From Rhodospirillales bacterium (lineage in GTDB: Bacteria > Pseudomonadota > Alphaproteobacteria > ATCC43930 > CGMCC-115725), in the NCBI GenBank assembly GCA_028291405.1, contig JAQGID010000395.1, forward strand, positions 1-64,000: a stretch of DNA of 64,000 bases. The letters are read 5' to 3'. How positions within the stretch are numbered: position 1 is the stretch's first letter; every line of letters begins with the position of its first letter. Shown here one piece after another: positions 1-8,458 of the stretch. Position numbers and translations under genes: made by a program. The notes below the pieces were generated by a model. It ran no database searches, was not told where the DNA came from, and was given only the letters and a program-made list of their open reading frames with translations.

Positions 1-140
1 GTCTTCAGCGGCCACATGACGGCGTCGTAGGCGGGGTCGAGCAGATAGGCGAAGGTGACCTTCTCCTTGGCGCTCGCCGGGGCCGCCAGCAGTGCGAGAA
101 ATCCGACGGCGAGGATGCGCTTGCCCACGACTGCGGTCAT
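1..140 (-). CDS. ABC transporter substrate-binding protein, N-terminal fragment (runs off left edge)
   Basis: The first 46 codons of a minus-strand gene are present; the rest lies left of the window. They read as a classical signal peptide (MTAVVGKR, then a hydrophobic stretch ending in an APASA-type cleavage site), followed by KEKVTFAYLLDPAYDAVM. That beginning is like the first beta strand of NMT1/THI5-type periplasmic binding proteins for nitrate, sulfonate, taurine or pyrimidine precursors. It starts 16 bases after the stop of the ABC ATPase gene and has an AAAGGAA ribosome site about 11 bases upstream, so the two form an operon. The matching permease is presumably further left. The substrate cannot be read from so short a piece. 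Confidence 0.75.
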   Translation of the reverse strand, partial: MTAVVGKRILAVGFLALLAAPASAKEKVTFAYLLDPAYDAVMWPLK

Positions 141-156
141 CGATCGATTGTTCCTT

Positions 157-957
157 TCAAGTGACGGCTTCGCCCGGCGCGGCATCGGCCCCAAGATCAG
201 CAGGCGCATCGTGGAAGCCGGCGAGGATGCGATCGCGCAGCATCGCCAGGCTTGGGCTGGTGCCGATCGCGCGCGGCCGCGCATCGGCGACGGTCATCGT
301 CTCGACGACGCGCGTCGGCTTCGGCGAGAGCAGGACGATCCGGTCGGCGAGCTCGAGCGCCTCGTCGATGTCGTGAGTCACGAAGACAATCGTCTTGCCG
401 GTGCGCTGCCAGATCTCGACGAGCTCGTTGCGCATGCGTCGCCGCGTGCTCGGGTCGAGGGCGGAGAACGGCTCGTCCATCAGGATGATGCGGGGCTCGA
501 CGGCGAGGGCGCGCGCCAGAGAGACGCGCTGGCGCTCGCCGCCGGAGAGCATGCGGGGATATTTCTCGCTGTCGGCGGCGAGGCCGACCAGCCGCAGGAG
601 ATCGTCGGCACGCGACTCCATGGCGGCGCGGCCAAGGCCGAGCTGGCGCAGCTCCAAGCCCAGCGTCACGTTCTGCTTCGCCGTCCGCCAGGCGAGGAGC
701 CGCGGGTTTTGAAAGACGAATGCCATGTCGCGCCAGCGTTGCTCGGGGCTTTCGCCGTCGATCGTCACCGTGCCGCCATCGACGGGAAGCAGTCCGGCGA
801 GGACGCGTAGCGCCGTCGACTTGCCGCAGCCCGAGGGTCCGAGAATGCAGAGCAGCTCGCCCTCGCGGACATCGAGGTCGATGCTCTCGTAGAGGATCTC
901 GGCGCCGAAGCGGAGCGAGACTTGGCGGAATTCGATTAGGGGGCGGGCTGGGCTCAT
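157..957 (-). CDS. ABC transporter ATP-binding protein, nitrate/sulfonate/taurine type
   Basis: This 266-residue cytoplasmic ATPase energises import through a partner permease. Visible motifs are Walker A GPSGCGKST (about residues 40-48), signature LSGGERQRVSLARAL, Walker B RIILMDEPFSALD, and the H-loop VFVTHD. Length and motifs fit the SsuB/TauB/NrtD family. The start was placed at MSPARPLIEF, where homology should begin. ATGs 7 and 32 codons upstream (978, 1053) are in frame but would add an Arg-rich tail, and no start has a good ribosome site. The gene precedes a binding protein on the same strand and diverges from the amidohydrolase at 1136, suggesting uptake of a nitrogenous or organosulfur compound that the neighbouring hydrolases might process (inference). 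Confidence 0.9.
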   Translation of the reverse strand: MSPARPLIEFRQVSLRFGAEILYESIDLDVREGELLCILGPSGCGKSTALRVLAGLLPVDGGTVTIDGESPEQRWRDMAFVFQNPRLLAWRTAKQNVTLGLELRQLGLGRAAMESRADDLLRLVGLAADSEKYPRMLSGGERQRVSLARALAVEPRIILMDEPFSALDPSTRRRMRNELVEIWQRTGKTIVFVTHDIDEALELADRIVLLSPKPTRVVETMTVADARPRAIGTSPSLAMLRDRILAGFHDAPADLGADAAPGEAVT

Positions 958-1058
958 GCCCGGGTGACCGGCCGGCATGTTTCGTCGCTGACGGCGAAAC
1001 CCATCGTCACGCATTACCCCAATCGCCGGAGGGAGCCGAACTGCAGGAAACATTAGAT

Positions 1059-1073
1059 CTAAAATAATTTTAG
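1059..1073. promoter_or_regulatory. Perfect A+T-rich palindrome between divergent genes, probable operator
   Basis: CTAAAAT-A-ATTTTAG is a perfect 15-base palindrome. It lies in an A+T-rich pocket of the 178-base gap between the leftward ABC operon (start 957) and the rightward amidohydrolase (start 1136). Its symmetry, position 63 bases before the amidohydrolase start and contrast with the G+C-rich surroundings suggest a binding site for a dimeric regulator controlling one or both genes. The regulator is not identifiable; no regulator gene is adjacent. Confidence 0.45.
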
Positions 1074-1135
1074 TGCAAACCTTTCGACTGCGTCAAACGG
1101 ACGTGCGGCAGGGTTTGCGGCAAGGAGCGAGAGAG

Positions 1136-2767
1136 ATGGTGTCGGCCGATATCGTTCTGCGGGGCGGCAAGATCGTCACCGTCGACCGCGATTTCTCGAT
1201 CGCCGAGGCGGTCGCGGTGCAGGGCGACCGCATCATGGCGGTCGGCCGGGACCGCGACATGGATGCGCTGATCGGGCCGGCGACGCAGGTGATCGAACTC
1301 GCCGGCCGCACCGTCGTTCCCGGGCTGCGCGACAGCCATATCCACACGATGGGCGGCGCCGCCGACGAGCTCGCCGTGTCGCTCGCCGAGGCGCGGACGA
1401 TCGCCGACGTGCAGCAGGCTTTCGCCGCGCGCGTCGCGACGACCCCGCCCGGCGCCTGGGTGCTCGGCGGCAGCGGATGGCATGAGAGCCAGCTCGCCGA
1501 AGGCCGCTTGCCGGTGCGCCAGGAGCTCGACGCGGTGACGCCGGACAACCCCGTCTTCCTGCGGCGCGGCGGCCACATCGGGGTCGCCAACAGCGCCGCT
1601 CTCAAGCTTGCCGGCGTCAACCGGGAGACCCCGGATCCAATTGGCGGCGTCATCACCCGCGACGCTTCGGGCGAGCCGACCGGCGTCCTGGTCGAGCGCC
1701 CGGCCTTCAGCCTCGTCGCGAGACTAATCCCGCCGCCGACGCGCGAGGACCGCATCCGCGGCCTCAAGCTCTATATCGCCAAGCTCAACAGCAAGGGGGT
1801 CGTCGCGACGATCGAGCCCGGGCTCAACCTCGAGGAGATCGCGGCCTATATGGAGCTGTGGCGGCAGGGCGCGATGACGACGCGCGTCCGCCTGCTGCAA
1901 CGCGTCAACGGGATCGACGACGTGACGGCCTTCTCCTCGGTGCTGGCGCCGAATTTTGGCGACGACTGGCTGCGCATCGGCGGTTTCAAATACATGTCCG
2001 ACGGCGGCGTCGAGGCCGGCTTCCTCAGCGAGCCCTATCGCATCGTCGAAGGCGAGCAGACCGACCCCGATTTCGTCGGCAAGATGATGCTGCCGCCCGG
2101 CGGCATCGGCGAGCTGCGGGAGATGTTCACGGCGGCGGCGGAGCGCGGTTGGCAGGTCCAGGTGCATACCGTCGGCGATGCCGCGATCACCGCGATCGTC
2201 GACCTCATCGAGGAGGTCGACCGCAAGCATCCGGTGCGGGATCTCCGCTGGACGATCATGCACATCTTCCTGCCGACGCAGGAGTCCCTCGACAAGATCA
2301 AGCGCCTCGGGCTGCGCACCACGGTGCAGGACCACCCGGTCAAGCTCGGCCACAACATGGTGCGCTACTGGGGCGAGGAGCGGGCTGCGCGCTCGATCCC
2401 GGTGCGCAGCATCATCGACATGGGCATCCCGACCGGCGGCGGGACCGATGCGCCGGTGGTCGACTGGAACCCGTTCGAATCGATGTGGTGGATGACGACG
2501 CGCCAGATCTTCGCCGGCGGCAAGGTGCGAATTCTCGGGCCGGAGGAGGCGATCTCGCGCGAGGAGGCGTTGCGGCTCTATACGATGGGCAGCGCCGGCA
2601 TCGAGTTCATGGAGGACCGCGCCGGCTCGCTTGAGCCGCGCAAGCTCGCCGATCTTGCGGTACTGTCGGACGATCTCCTGACCGTGCCGGACGAGGCGAT
2701 GCGGGGCATCACCTCACTGCTGACGATGGTCGGCGGCCGCATCGTCCATAGGAACGGCCTCGGCTGA
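1136..2767 (+). CDS. YtcJ-type metal-dependent amidohydrolase
   Basis: This 543-residue cytoplasmic hydrolase belongs to the amidohydrolase superfamily (Amidohydro_3, YtcJ-like). It opens with the small beta-sandwich typical of the family (MVSADIVLRGGKIVTVD) and the metal motif DSHIH (His68, His70). A later HTVGDAA segment and the GGGTDAPVVDWNP aspartate loop supply further metal ligands. The start at 1136 has AAGGAG nine bases upstream; an in-frame ATG at 1073 would add 21 residues that do not look conserved. No signal peptide is seen. Members hydrolyse amides, formamides or cyclic C-N bonds, but specificities are mostly unknown. It is followed after 4 bases by the small gene at 2772. Confidence 0.9.
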   Translation: MVSADIVLRGGKIVTVDRDFSIAEAVAVQGDRIMAVGRDRDMDALIGPATQVIELAGRTVVPGLRDSHIHTMGGAADELAVSLAEARTIADVQQAFAARVATTPPGAWVLGGSGWHESQLAEGRLPVRQELDAVTPDNPVFLRRGGHIGVANSAALKLAGVNRETPDPIGGVITRDASGEPTGVLVERPAFSLVARLIPPPTREDRIRGLKLYIAKLNSKGVVATIEPGLNLEEIAAYMELWRQGAMTTRVRLLQRVNGIDDVTAFSSVLAPNFGDDWLRIGGFKYMSDGGVEAGFLSEPYRIVEGEQTDPDFVGKMMLPPGGIGELREMFTAAAERGWQVQVHTVGDAAITAIVDLIEEVDRKHPVRDLRWTIMHIFLPTQESLDKIKRLGLRTTVQDHPVKLGHNMVRYWGEERAARSIPVRSIIDMGIPTGGGTDAPVVDWNPFESMWWMTTRQIFAGGKVRILGPEEAISREEALRLYTMGSAGIEFMEDRAGSLEPRKLADLAVLSDDLLTVPDEAMRGITSLLTMVGGRIVHRNGLG

Positions 2768-2771
2768 GCCG

Positions 2772-3233
2772 ATGGACCGCGCCGCGCTCATCGGCCATGG
2801 GTCGCAGCATCGCGCCGGCATCAGCCTCGCTGCGGCGCCGCTCGAACTGCCGGTGTCGGCGTCGCGGCTCGGCTTCTCGGAGATCTATGCGACGAAGGGC
2901 ATCATCGGGCTGCGCCTGACCGACCAGGCGCGCGATCTCGCCGGCCGTACCGTCGCCATCCGCGGCTATATGGCGCCGCCGTTGGAGGACAGCGCGGACT
3001 TCTTCGTGCTGACGCGCAATCCGGTGCCGGCGTGCCCGTTCTGCGACAACCGCGCGAGCTGGCCGGACGACGTCGTCATGACCTTGCTGAAGCGCGAGAG
3101 CGCTTTCATCGATCCGTTCCAGCCGATCGAGATCGCCGGCACGCTCGACATCGGACGCAAGCTCGACGCAAGGACCGGCGCGCCGCTGCTCGTCCGGGTC
3201 GTCGACGCAAGCTGGCGGTTGCTTCCGTCCTGA
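2772..3233 (+). CDS. Conserved hypothetical protein, 153 residues
   Basis: I do not recognise a named family with confidence. The protein has no clear signal peptide. A central segment, RTVAIRGYMAPPLEDSADFF, then VLTRNPVPACPFC, resembles the beta-barrel of DUF3299-like small proteins, which are often linked to ABC exporters. The CPFC motif could bind metal or form a disulfide. It starts 4 bases after the stop of the YtcJ-type amidohydrolase without its own strong ribosome site, so it is probably translated by coupling. Coding reality is supported by the operon position, codon use matching the neighbours and the short gap, not by a clear homologue. Confidence 0.65.
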   Translation: MDRAALIGHGSQHRAGISLAAAPLELPVSASRLGFSEIYATKGIIGLRLTDQARDLAGRTVAIRGYMAPPLEDSADFFVLTRNPVPACPFCDNRASWPDDVVMTLLKRESAFIDPFQPIEIAGTLDIGRKLDARTGAPLLVRVVDASWRLLPS

Positions 3234-3270
3234 CGAAGAGAACCACGTGGAAACGACCGAAGGCAAAACA

Positions 3271-3353
3271 CCGTCATTGCGAGCGTAGCGAAGCAATCCA
3301 GGGCCGCGGCACGATTCTGGATTGCTTCGTCGCTTCGCTTCTCGCAATGACGG
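3271..3353. repeat. Imperfect inverted repeat of a dispersed intergenic type
   Basis: The left arm at 3271-3301 begins CCGTCATTGCGAG and ends GCAATCCAG. The right arm at 3317-3353 is its reverse complement apart from about six extra bases in the middle. The two can fold into a long hairpin with a loop of roughly 15 bases. Sequences of the form GTCATTGCGAGCG...GAAGCAATCC are familiar as dispersed intergenic palindromes in several alphaproteobacterial genomes. It sits between the convergent genes ending at 3233 and 3386, where it could also act as a bidirectional transcription stop. Confidence 0.75.
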
Positions 3354-3385
3354 CGATTAGTGTTGCGCGACCGAGCCCCGGCCGA

Positions 3386-4903
3386 TCAGATCTTGAATTG
3401 CTCCGCGAAGATGTCGGGCTTGTAGCCGGCTTTCTCGAAGAGGTAGCTGCGCGATTCGTCGACCATTTTCCTGAACTTGGTCATATCGAGGCCGACGACC
3501 TGGCCGCGGGACTTGCGGATCCGCCCGCCGATGATGACGGTGTCGATGTTGCCGCGGTCGGCGGCGACGACGGTGCCGATCGCGTTGTTCGACGGGTAGA
3601 GGTTGATCGCGTCGGTGCGGATCATCACGATATCGGCCTCCTTGCCGGGCGTCAGCGTGCCGATCTTGTCCGAAAGCCCGGCGCAGGCGGCGCCGTTGAC
3701 CGTCGCGCAGGCCAGCACGTCGCGGGTCGAGACCATCGGCGGGACGTTGGTGTCGACGTTGAACCGACGGTTGGTGATCAATGCCCGCTGGATGTGGAAG
3801 GCGACGCGCATCTCCATGAACATGTCGCCTGAATAGGAGGTTTCGTTGTCGACGCTGAAGCCCGGCTTGATGCCGTGGTCGAGCGCCTTCTGATAGGGCG
3901 GGAAGCCCTCGCCGAGCCCGTATTGCGAATCCGACCGCGGACAGACGTCGACCGTGACGCCGGCGTCGCGCAAATGCTCCCAGGTCTCGTCAGGCAGTCC
4001 GCCGCAGTGATTGAACGTGTTGTCGGGGCCGACGAGGTTCTCCGCGAAGAACGGCTCGATCAGCTTCGCCATCTGCGGCCCCTGGAACTCTGTCGTGATG
4101 CGCAGGCCGAGGCGACGGGCGATCGCCCAGAGCTCGCGGTTGGGGCCGGCGAACATCCGCAGGGTGACGAGCTGATCGTCCGAGGTGAAATGCTGTGTCT
4201 TCAGCCGCTCGAGATCCTGCGGCCATTGCTTGTCCCATTCGCCGACGAGCGGCGGGCCGGAGGCGTGGACGGCGCGGATGCCGGAGTCGACGAGCGCCCG
4301 GATCGCCTCGTCGGAATGGGCGGTGCTCCGCGAATTGTGCGAGTTGTCGATGAAGCAGGTGATGCCGGCGTCGATGCACCCCATGGCGGTGATGAAATTG
4401 CCGACGTACATGTCGTGTGGCCGGTAATGCAGCGCGAAGGAGCGGTGCGTTGCCGCTGAATAGGCGTCGAGCGTGCCGGCGTTCGGGTTGATGCGGCGCA
4501 GCTGCCCTTCCCAGGCATGGCGATGCGCGTCGACGAAGCCGGGAATGAGGATCGTGTTCGAGGCATCGATCACCTCGGCCGTCGCCGTCAGCTTCGGGCC
4601 GATCGCGACGATCTTCTTGCCCTCGATCAGAATGTCGCCGGTGACGAGGTCGCCGATCTTGGGATCCATGCTGACGATGGTGCCGCCCTTCAGCAGGATG
4701 CGATGCTTGGGATCGCTGCTGCCGCGGGTTGCACGATCCAGCGCTGCGCCATCGTCGCGCTTTGCCGCGCCCTGCGCTGCCGCCGCGCCGGAAATCAGCG
4801 GCGCCGCGGCTGCGGCTGCAGCGACGCTGGCGCTGACCTTGAGGAAATCGCGTCGCGAAGCCGGAGCAGGCGAAGCGTCGTCGTCTCGATCCTTGCGGGC
4901 CAT
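3386..4903 (-). CDS. Tat-exported amidohydrolase/deaminase-family protein
   Basis: This 505-residue member of the amidohydrolase superfamily is closest in style to the TRZ/ATZ and SsnA-like deaminase-hydrolase group. An N-terminal Tat signal is visible (SRRDFLK at residues 16-22, an Ala-rich hydrophobic run and an AAAQG cleavage region), so a folded, metal-loaded enzyme is probably exported. The metal motif is DAHRH (His127, His129), and later FNHCGG and CPRSDSQYG segments match the family's His and Asp positions. GGGAGGA lies 8 bases before the start. It is transcribed alone, convergent with the 2772 gene and divergent from the amidase. Periplasmic location is unusual for this clan. The substrate is unknown. 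Confidence 0.88.
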   Translation of the reverse strand: MARKDRDDDASPAPASRRDFLKVSASVAAAAAAAPLISGAAAAQGAAKRDDGAALDRATRGSSDPKHRILLKGGTIVSMDPKIGDLVTGDILIEGKKIVAIGPKLTATAEVIDASNTILIPGFVDAHRHAWEGQLRRINPNAGTLDAYSAATHRSFALHYRPHDMYVGNFITAMGCIDAGITCFIDNSHNSRSTAHSDEAIRALVDSGIRAVHASGPPLVGEWDKQWPQDLERLKTQHFTSDDQLVTLRMFAGPNRELWAIARRLGLRITTEFQGPQMAKLIEPFFAENLVGPDNTFNHCGGLPDETWEHLRDAGVTVDVCPRSDSQYGLGEGFPPYQKALDHGIKPGFSVDNETSYSGDMFMEMRVAFHIQRALITNRRFNVDTNVPPMVSTRDVLACATVNGAACAGLSDKIGTLTPGKEADIVMIRTDAINLYPSNNAIGTVVAADRGNIDTVIIGGRIRKSRGQVVGLDMTKFRKMVDESRSYLFEKAGYKPDIFAEQFKI

Positions 4904-5139
4904 GTCCCAAATCCTCCCTTGCCTGGTTCATCGGCGCGCCCGGCTTGGCGCCGAGCTCCGGTTCCGGCGATCTTGTACCGATTTTCGCGAGTCTGCCATC
5001 GGTCCGGCTCGTTGCACGATTCCTTTTCCGCCACCCATCGATCCGCGAGATGCGTCGATCTGCACGGTTGCGATCCTGTCGCGGTGCGTCTCCAATGTGC
5101 GGATCCGGCATCGGGCCGGATGACATGGTGAGGCGCGAG

Positions 5140-6372
5140 ATGACCGAGATGCCGACCGCAGAAGCCGCCGTTTCCACCTGCCTCGCGCGGATCGCGGCGC
5201 GTGAGGCGGAGCTCGGCGCCTGGGCCTATCTCGATCCCGAGCGGGCGCTCGCCGAGGCACGCATGCGCGATCGCGGGGGCCTGCGCGGACCGCTCCACGG
5301 CCTGACCGTCGGGATCAAGGACATCATGGATACCGGCGACATGCCGACCGAATACGGCTCGCCGATCTATCGCGGGCATCGTCCGGCGGCCGATGCCGCC
5401 TGCGTTGCGGTGCTGCGCCGGGCCGGCGCCGTCATCCTCGGCAAGACGGTTACGACCGAGTTCGCCGCCTTCCATCCCGGCAAGACCCGCAACCCGCATA
5501 ACCCGGCGCATACGCCGGGCGGCTCGTCGAGCGGCTCGGCCGCGGCGGTCGCCGACGGGATGGTGCCGGTCGCCCTCGGGACCCAGACGATGGGGTCGGT
5601 CATCCGGCCGGCGTCGTTCTGCGGCGTCGTCGGCTACAAGCCGAGCTTCGGCCTGATCAATCGGACCGGGGTCAAGCCGCAGGGCGAGGGGGTCGATACG
5701 ATCGGGGTCTTCGCCCGCTCCGTCGACGACGCGGGGCGCGTCGCCGCGGTGCTGATCGGCGCGCCGCCGGAAGATTTCGGAACGACGATCGCGCAACCGC
5801 CGCGGATCGTGCTCTACCGCGGCCCCGATTGGAGCAAGGCCGAGCCAGCCGCGGCGGCAGCCTTCGAAGCGGCGGCGCAGCGCCTCGCCGATGCCGGTGC
5901 CGCGGTCTCGACGCTCGATGCGCCGGCGATCCTGCGAGACGCCTTCGCGGCACATGTGCCGCTGGTGCTGTACGAAATGGCGCGCAGCTACGCGCCGGAA
6001 TTTATCGCGCATCGAGAACAGCTCAGCGCGATGCTGGGCGGGATGATCGAGGAGGGCTGGGCGCTGTCCTATGCCGAATACGCGGCGGCGCTGGCGGCGA
6101 TGGAGGCGGGGCGGCGCTGGATTGCCGGTTGCTTCGCCGACGCCGACCTCATTCTCACCCTGAGTGCGCCCGGCGAGGCCCCCAAGGGGCTGGAGAGCAC
6201 CGGGGATTCCGCCTTCAATCGCCTGTGGTCGGGGCTGCACCTGCCGGCGCTGACGCTGCCCTTCGGCCGCGGGCCGAACGGCCTGCCGCTCGGCATTCAG
6301 CTCATCGGGCCGTTCCGCGGGGACGCGAAGTTCCTGGGCGCGGCGCGTTGGGTAGAGGCTATTCTGCGCTGA
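5140..6372 (+). CDS. Amidase (amidase-signature family)
   Basis: This roughly 410-residue amidase hydrolyses a carboxamide to acid plus ammonia. The amidase-signature Ser-cisSer-Lys triad is visible: the Lys in VGIKDIMDT, the Gly/Ser-rich loop GGSSSGSAAAVA, and the nucleophile region TMGSVIRPASFCGVVGYKP. Length is slightly shorter than typical GatA-like proteins (450-480), as for small-substrate amidases. I chose the start at 5140 because GGTGAGG lies about 6 bases upstream; 5125 is an alternative, and the frame stays open to 4945. It diverges from the Tat amidohydrolase and converges with the TetR gene. With two amidohydrolases nearby, the region appears devoted to C-N bond cleavage. Confidence 0.9.
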   Translation: MTEMPTAEAAVSTCLARIAAREAELGAWAYLDPERALAEARMRDRGGLRGPLHGLTVGIKDIMDTGDMPTEYGSPIYRGHRPAADAACVAVLRRAGAVILGKTVTTEFAAFHPGKTRNPHNPAHTPGGSSSGSAAAVADGMVPVALGTQTMGSVIRPASFCGVVGYKPSFGLINRTGVKPQGEGVDTIGVFARSVDDAGRVAAVLIGAPPEDFGTTIAQPPRIVLYRGPDWSKAEPAAAAAFEAAAQRLADAGAAVSTLDAPAILRDAFAAHVPLVLYEMARSYAPEFIAHREQLSAMLGGMIEEGWALSYAEYAAALAAMEAGRRWIAGCFADADLILTLSAPGEAPKGLESTGDSAFNRLWSGLHLPALTLPFGRGPNGLPLGIQLIGPFRGDAKFLGAARWVEAILR

Positions 6373-6384
6373 CGCCGGCGAGGT

Positions 6385-7014
6385 TCAGCGCGACGCCGGC
6401 TTCTGTTTGACGAGAAGCCGGACCGCGGCGGCGATGCGCTTGTCGATCTCGCCGCGCGCCGGCGCCGTGTCGAGCCCCAGCAGCAGGCGGAGATGCGGGT
6501 AGCCGCGCAGCAGATCGAGGAACTCCTGGGCGGCCTCGCGCGGGTCGTCGATCGCGAGGTCGGGGTGGTCGCGATGGCGCTCGAGATAGGCGGCGAGGAC
6601 GTCGATGCAGCCTTGCGGGCCGCTCTCGTAGAAGAACTTTCCCAGTTCCGGAAAGCGCCGGCTCTCGGCGATGACGATGCGGTGCAGCTCGATCGTCTCC
6701 GGCGCGAAGATGATCGCGACGAGGTCGCGCGCAAAGGCGGCGAGGGCCCGCTCCGGCGGCTGCTGCGAGGCGACGGCGAGGTTGTCGACGACGATGCGGT
6801 CGCAGAGATCGGTGATGACGCCGGCGAAGAGCTCCTCCTTGCTGGCGAAATAGCGGTAGACGGTCATCTTCGAGACGCCGGCCGCCAGCGCCACCTCGTC
6901 CATGCTCGCGCCGCCGAAACCGTGTTCCAGGAAAATCGACTTCGCGCCATCCAGGATGGCGCGGTGACGCGGGTTGGCGCTGCGTTTGGCGGCGGCGGAG
7001 CTGATCGGCGGCAT
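6385..7014 (-). CDS. TetR/AcrR-family transcriptional regulator
   Basis: This 209-residue one-component regulator has an N-terminal three-helix DNA-binding domain (AILDGAKSIFLEHGF, then MDEVALAAGVSKMTVYRYF with the recognition helix, about residues 38-57). A C-terminal helical ligand-binding and dimerisation domain of normal size follows. An AAGGA ribosome site lies 7 bases before the ATG. It is divergent from the Rieske dioxygenase operon at 7118, and the short gap contains a promoter overlapped by a dyad (7024-7051). The simplest reading is ligand-relieved repression of the dioxygenase run and of itself. The ligand is unknown. Confidence 0.92.
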   Translation of the reverse strand: MPPISSAAAKRSANPRHRAILDGAKSIFLEHGFGGASMDEVALAAGVSKMTVYRYFASKEELFAGVITDLCDRIVVDNLAVASQQPPERALAAFARDLVAIIFAPETIELHRIVIAESRRFPELGKFFYESGPQGCIDVLAAYLERHRDHPDLAIDDPREAAQEFLDLLRGYPHLRLLLGLDTAPARGEIDKRIAAAVRLLVKQKPASR

Positions 7015-7023
7015 CGGCAGTCC

Positions 7024-7051
7024 TTGACAGAATGTTACTGGGTAGTATCGT
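7024..7051 (+). promoter_or_regulatory. Predicted sigma-70 promoter overlapped by a TetR-type dyad
   Basis: TTGACA (7024-7029), a 16-base spacer and TATCGT (7046-7051) read rightward toward the Rieske operon. Lying across the spacer and -10 is the imperfect dyad GTTACT-gggt-AGTATC (7034-7049, five of six arm positions paired). A repressor bound there would block RNA polymerase and also cover the region just upstream of the divergent tetR start at 7014. This is a prediction from sequence only. Confidence 0.42.
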
Positions 7052-7117
7052 TCTCGGCGGGATCCTGCGAGATCGCATAATCCCTGATCGCGTCATTGTG
7101 AAGTCCGGAGAGCGTCG

Positions 7118-8458
7118 ATGCGCGAGGCGAGCGTCTATACCGAGGATGAGCTGAGCGCCTCGGTCGAGGAGGGACGCGTCCATCGCCGCCTCTACACCGA
7201 TCCCGCGATCTTCGAGCTGGAGATGGAGCGGATCTTCGGCGTCGCTTGGGTCTACGTCGGCCACGAGAGCCAGATCCGCAATCCCGGCGACTACCTCCAG
7301 ACCCAGATCGGCCGCAAGCCGTTGGTGCTGGTCCGCCACAGCGACGGCAAGATCCACGTCATCCACAATCAATGCGCCCATCGCGGCGTCAAGGTCGTCA
7401 ATGCCGAGCAGGGCAACGCCGGCGAATTCCGCTGCTGCTATCACGGCTGGACCTATCATACCGACGGGCGGATCAAGAACGTGCCGCTGCAGAACGGCTA
7501 TCCCGCCGGCTTCGATCCGCAGGACCCGCGCACCGCGATGGTCGCCGCGGCGCGGGTCGCGAGCTATCGCGGCTTCGTCTTCGCCAGCCTCGCCGCCGAC
7601 GGACCCTCGCTGACGGAGTTTCTCGGCCATCTGACGACGTCCTTCGACGACATGGTCGATCGGGCGCCGGACGGCGAGATCGAGGTCGCCGGCGGGATCT
7701 TCAAGCACGCCTACGACGGCAACTGGAAGCTCTACCTCGAGAACCTCTGCGACGCGGCGCATCCGCTGTTCGTGCACCAATCCTCGATCGAGGCGGCGCA
7801 GAAGCAGGCGGACGACAGCTTTTCCGACGGTTCCGGCGAGATCGCCGTGCGCCAGATGCGGCAGAACGGGGCGCCCTACAGCTTCTGGGAATCGCAGGTC
7901 GGGATCTGGGCCTATCCGAACGGCCACAGCTACCTCGGCGACTACCACGATGACGCCAAGCTGGTGGCCGCACTACAGGACCCGGTCTTTCGCGACTATA
8001 TCGCGGCGCTCGAGGCGAAGCAGGGACGGGAGCGGACGCGGCAAATCCTCGAGGTGCGGCGCTGGAACACCAACGTCTACCCGAACCTCTCCTTCATGAG
8101 CCAGTTCCAGCAGCTCCGCGTCGTCCACCCGATCTCGGTCGATCGGACGGTCGTCTACACCTACAACTTCCGGCTCAAGGGCGCGCCGGAGCAGATGTTC
8201 CGCAACACGATCAGCTTCGCCAACATCGTCAACGGCACCGGCTCGCCGGTCCTGACCGACGATCTCGCGGTCTACGGCCGGATCGGCGCCGGGATGTCGA
8301 GCGGCGGCGCCGAGTGGCTGCAGATCGGGCGCGGCACGACCACCGACCTGCCCGACGCGCATGGCGGCCGGCGCGGCATCAACTCGACCAGCGAGGTCTA
8401 TATCCGCAACATGTTCGACGCCTGGCTCGGCTATATGACGCGGCCGGCGGTCGCGTGA
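7118..8458 (+). CDS. Rieske non-heme iron aromatic-ring dioxygenase, alpha (catalytic) subunit
   Basis: This 446-residue catalytic subunit belongs to the ring-hydroxylating oxygenase family and inserts dioxygen into an aromatic ring. The Rieske [2Fe-2S] ligands are Cys86-x-His88 (NQCAHRG) and Cys106-x-x-His109 (CCYHGWTYH). The mononuclear iron site follows at about residues 201-220 (GNWKLYLENLCDAAHPLFVH; Asp212, His215, His220). GGAG sits 7 bases before the ATG. The stop overlaps the beta-subunit start (TGATG), indicating coupled translation. No ferredoxin or reductase gene is nearby, so electrons must come from a system elsewhere. Substrate is unassigned; salicylate-, anthranilate- or benzoate-like compounds are possible. 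Confidence 0.93.
   Translation: MREASVYTEDELSASVEEGRVHRRLYTDPAIFELEMERIFGVAWVYVGHESQIRNPGDYLQTQIGRKPLVLVRHSDGKIHVIHNQCAHRGVKVVNAEQGNAGEFRCCYHGWTYHTDGRIKNVPLQNGYPAGFDPQDPRTAMVAAARVASYRGFVFASLAADGPSLTEFLGHLTTSFDDMVDRAPDGEIEVAGGIFKHAYDGNWKLYLENLCDAAHPLFVHQSSIEAAQKQADDSFSDGSGEIAVRQMRQNGAPYSFWESQVGIWAYPNGHSYLGDYHDDAKLVAALQDPVFRDYIAALEAKQGRERTRQILEVRRWNTNVYPNLSFMSQFQQLRVVHPISVDRTVVYTYNFRLKGAPEQMFRNTISFANIVNGTGSPVLTDDLAVYGRIGAGMSSGGAEWLQIGRGTTTDLPDAHGGRRGINSTSEVYIRNMFDAWLGYMTRPAVA

Noticed and set aside
1724-2353. Antisense frames inside the YtcJ-type amidohydrolase
   Set aside because: No recognisable domain or ribosome site, and they are fully inside a well-supported gene.
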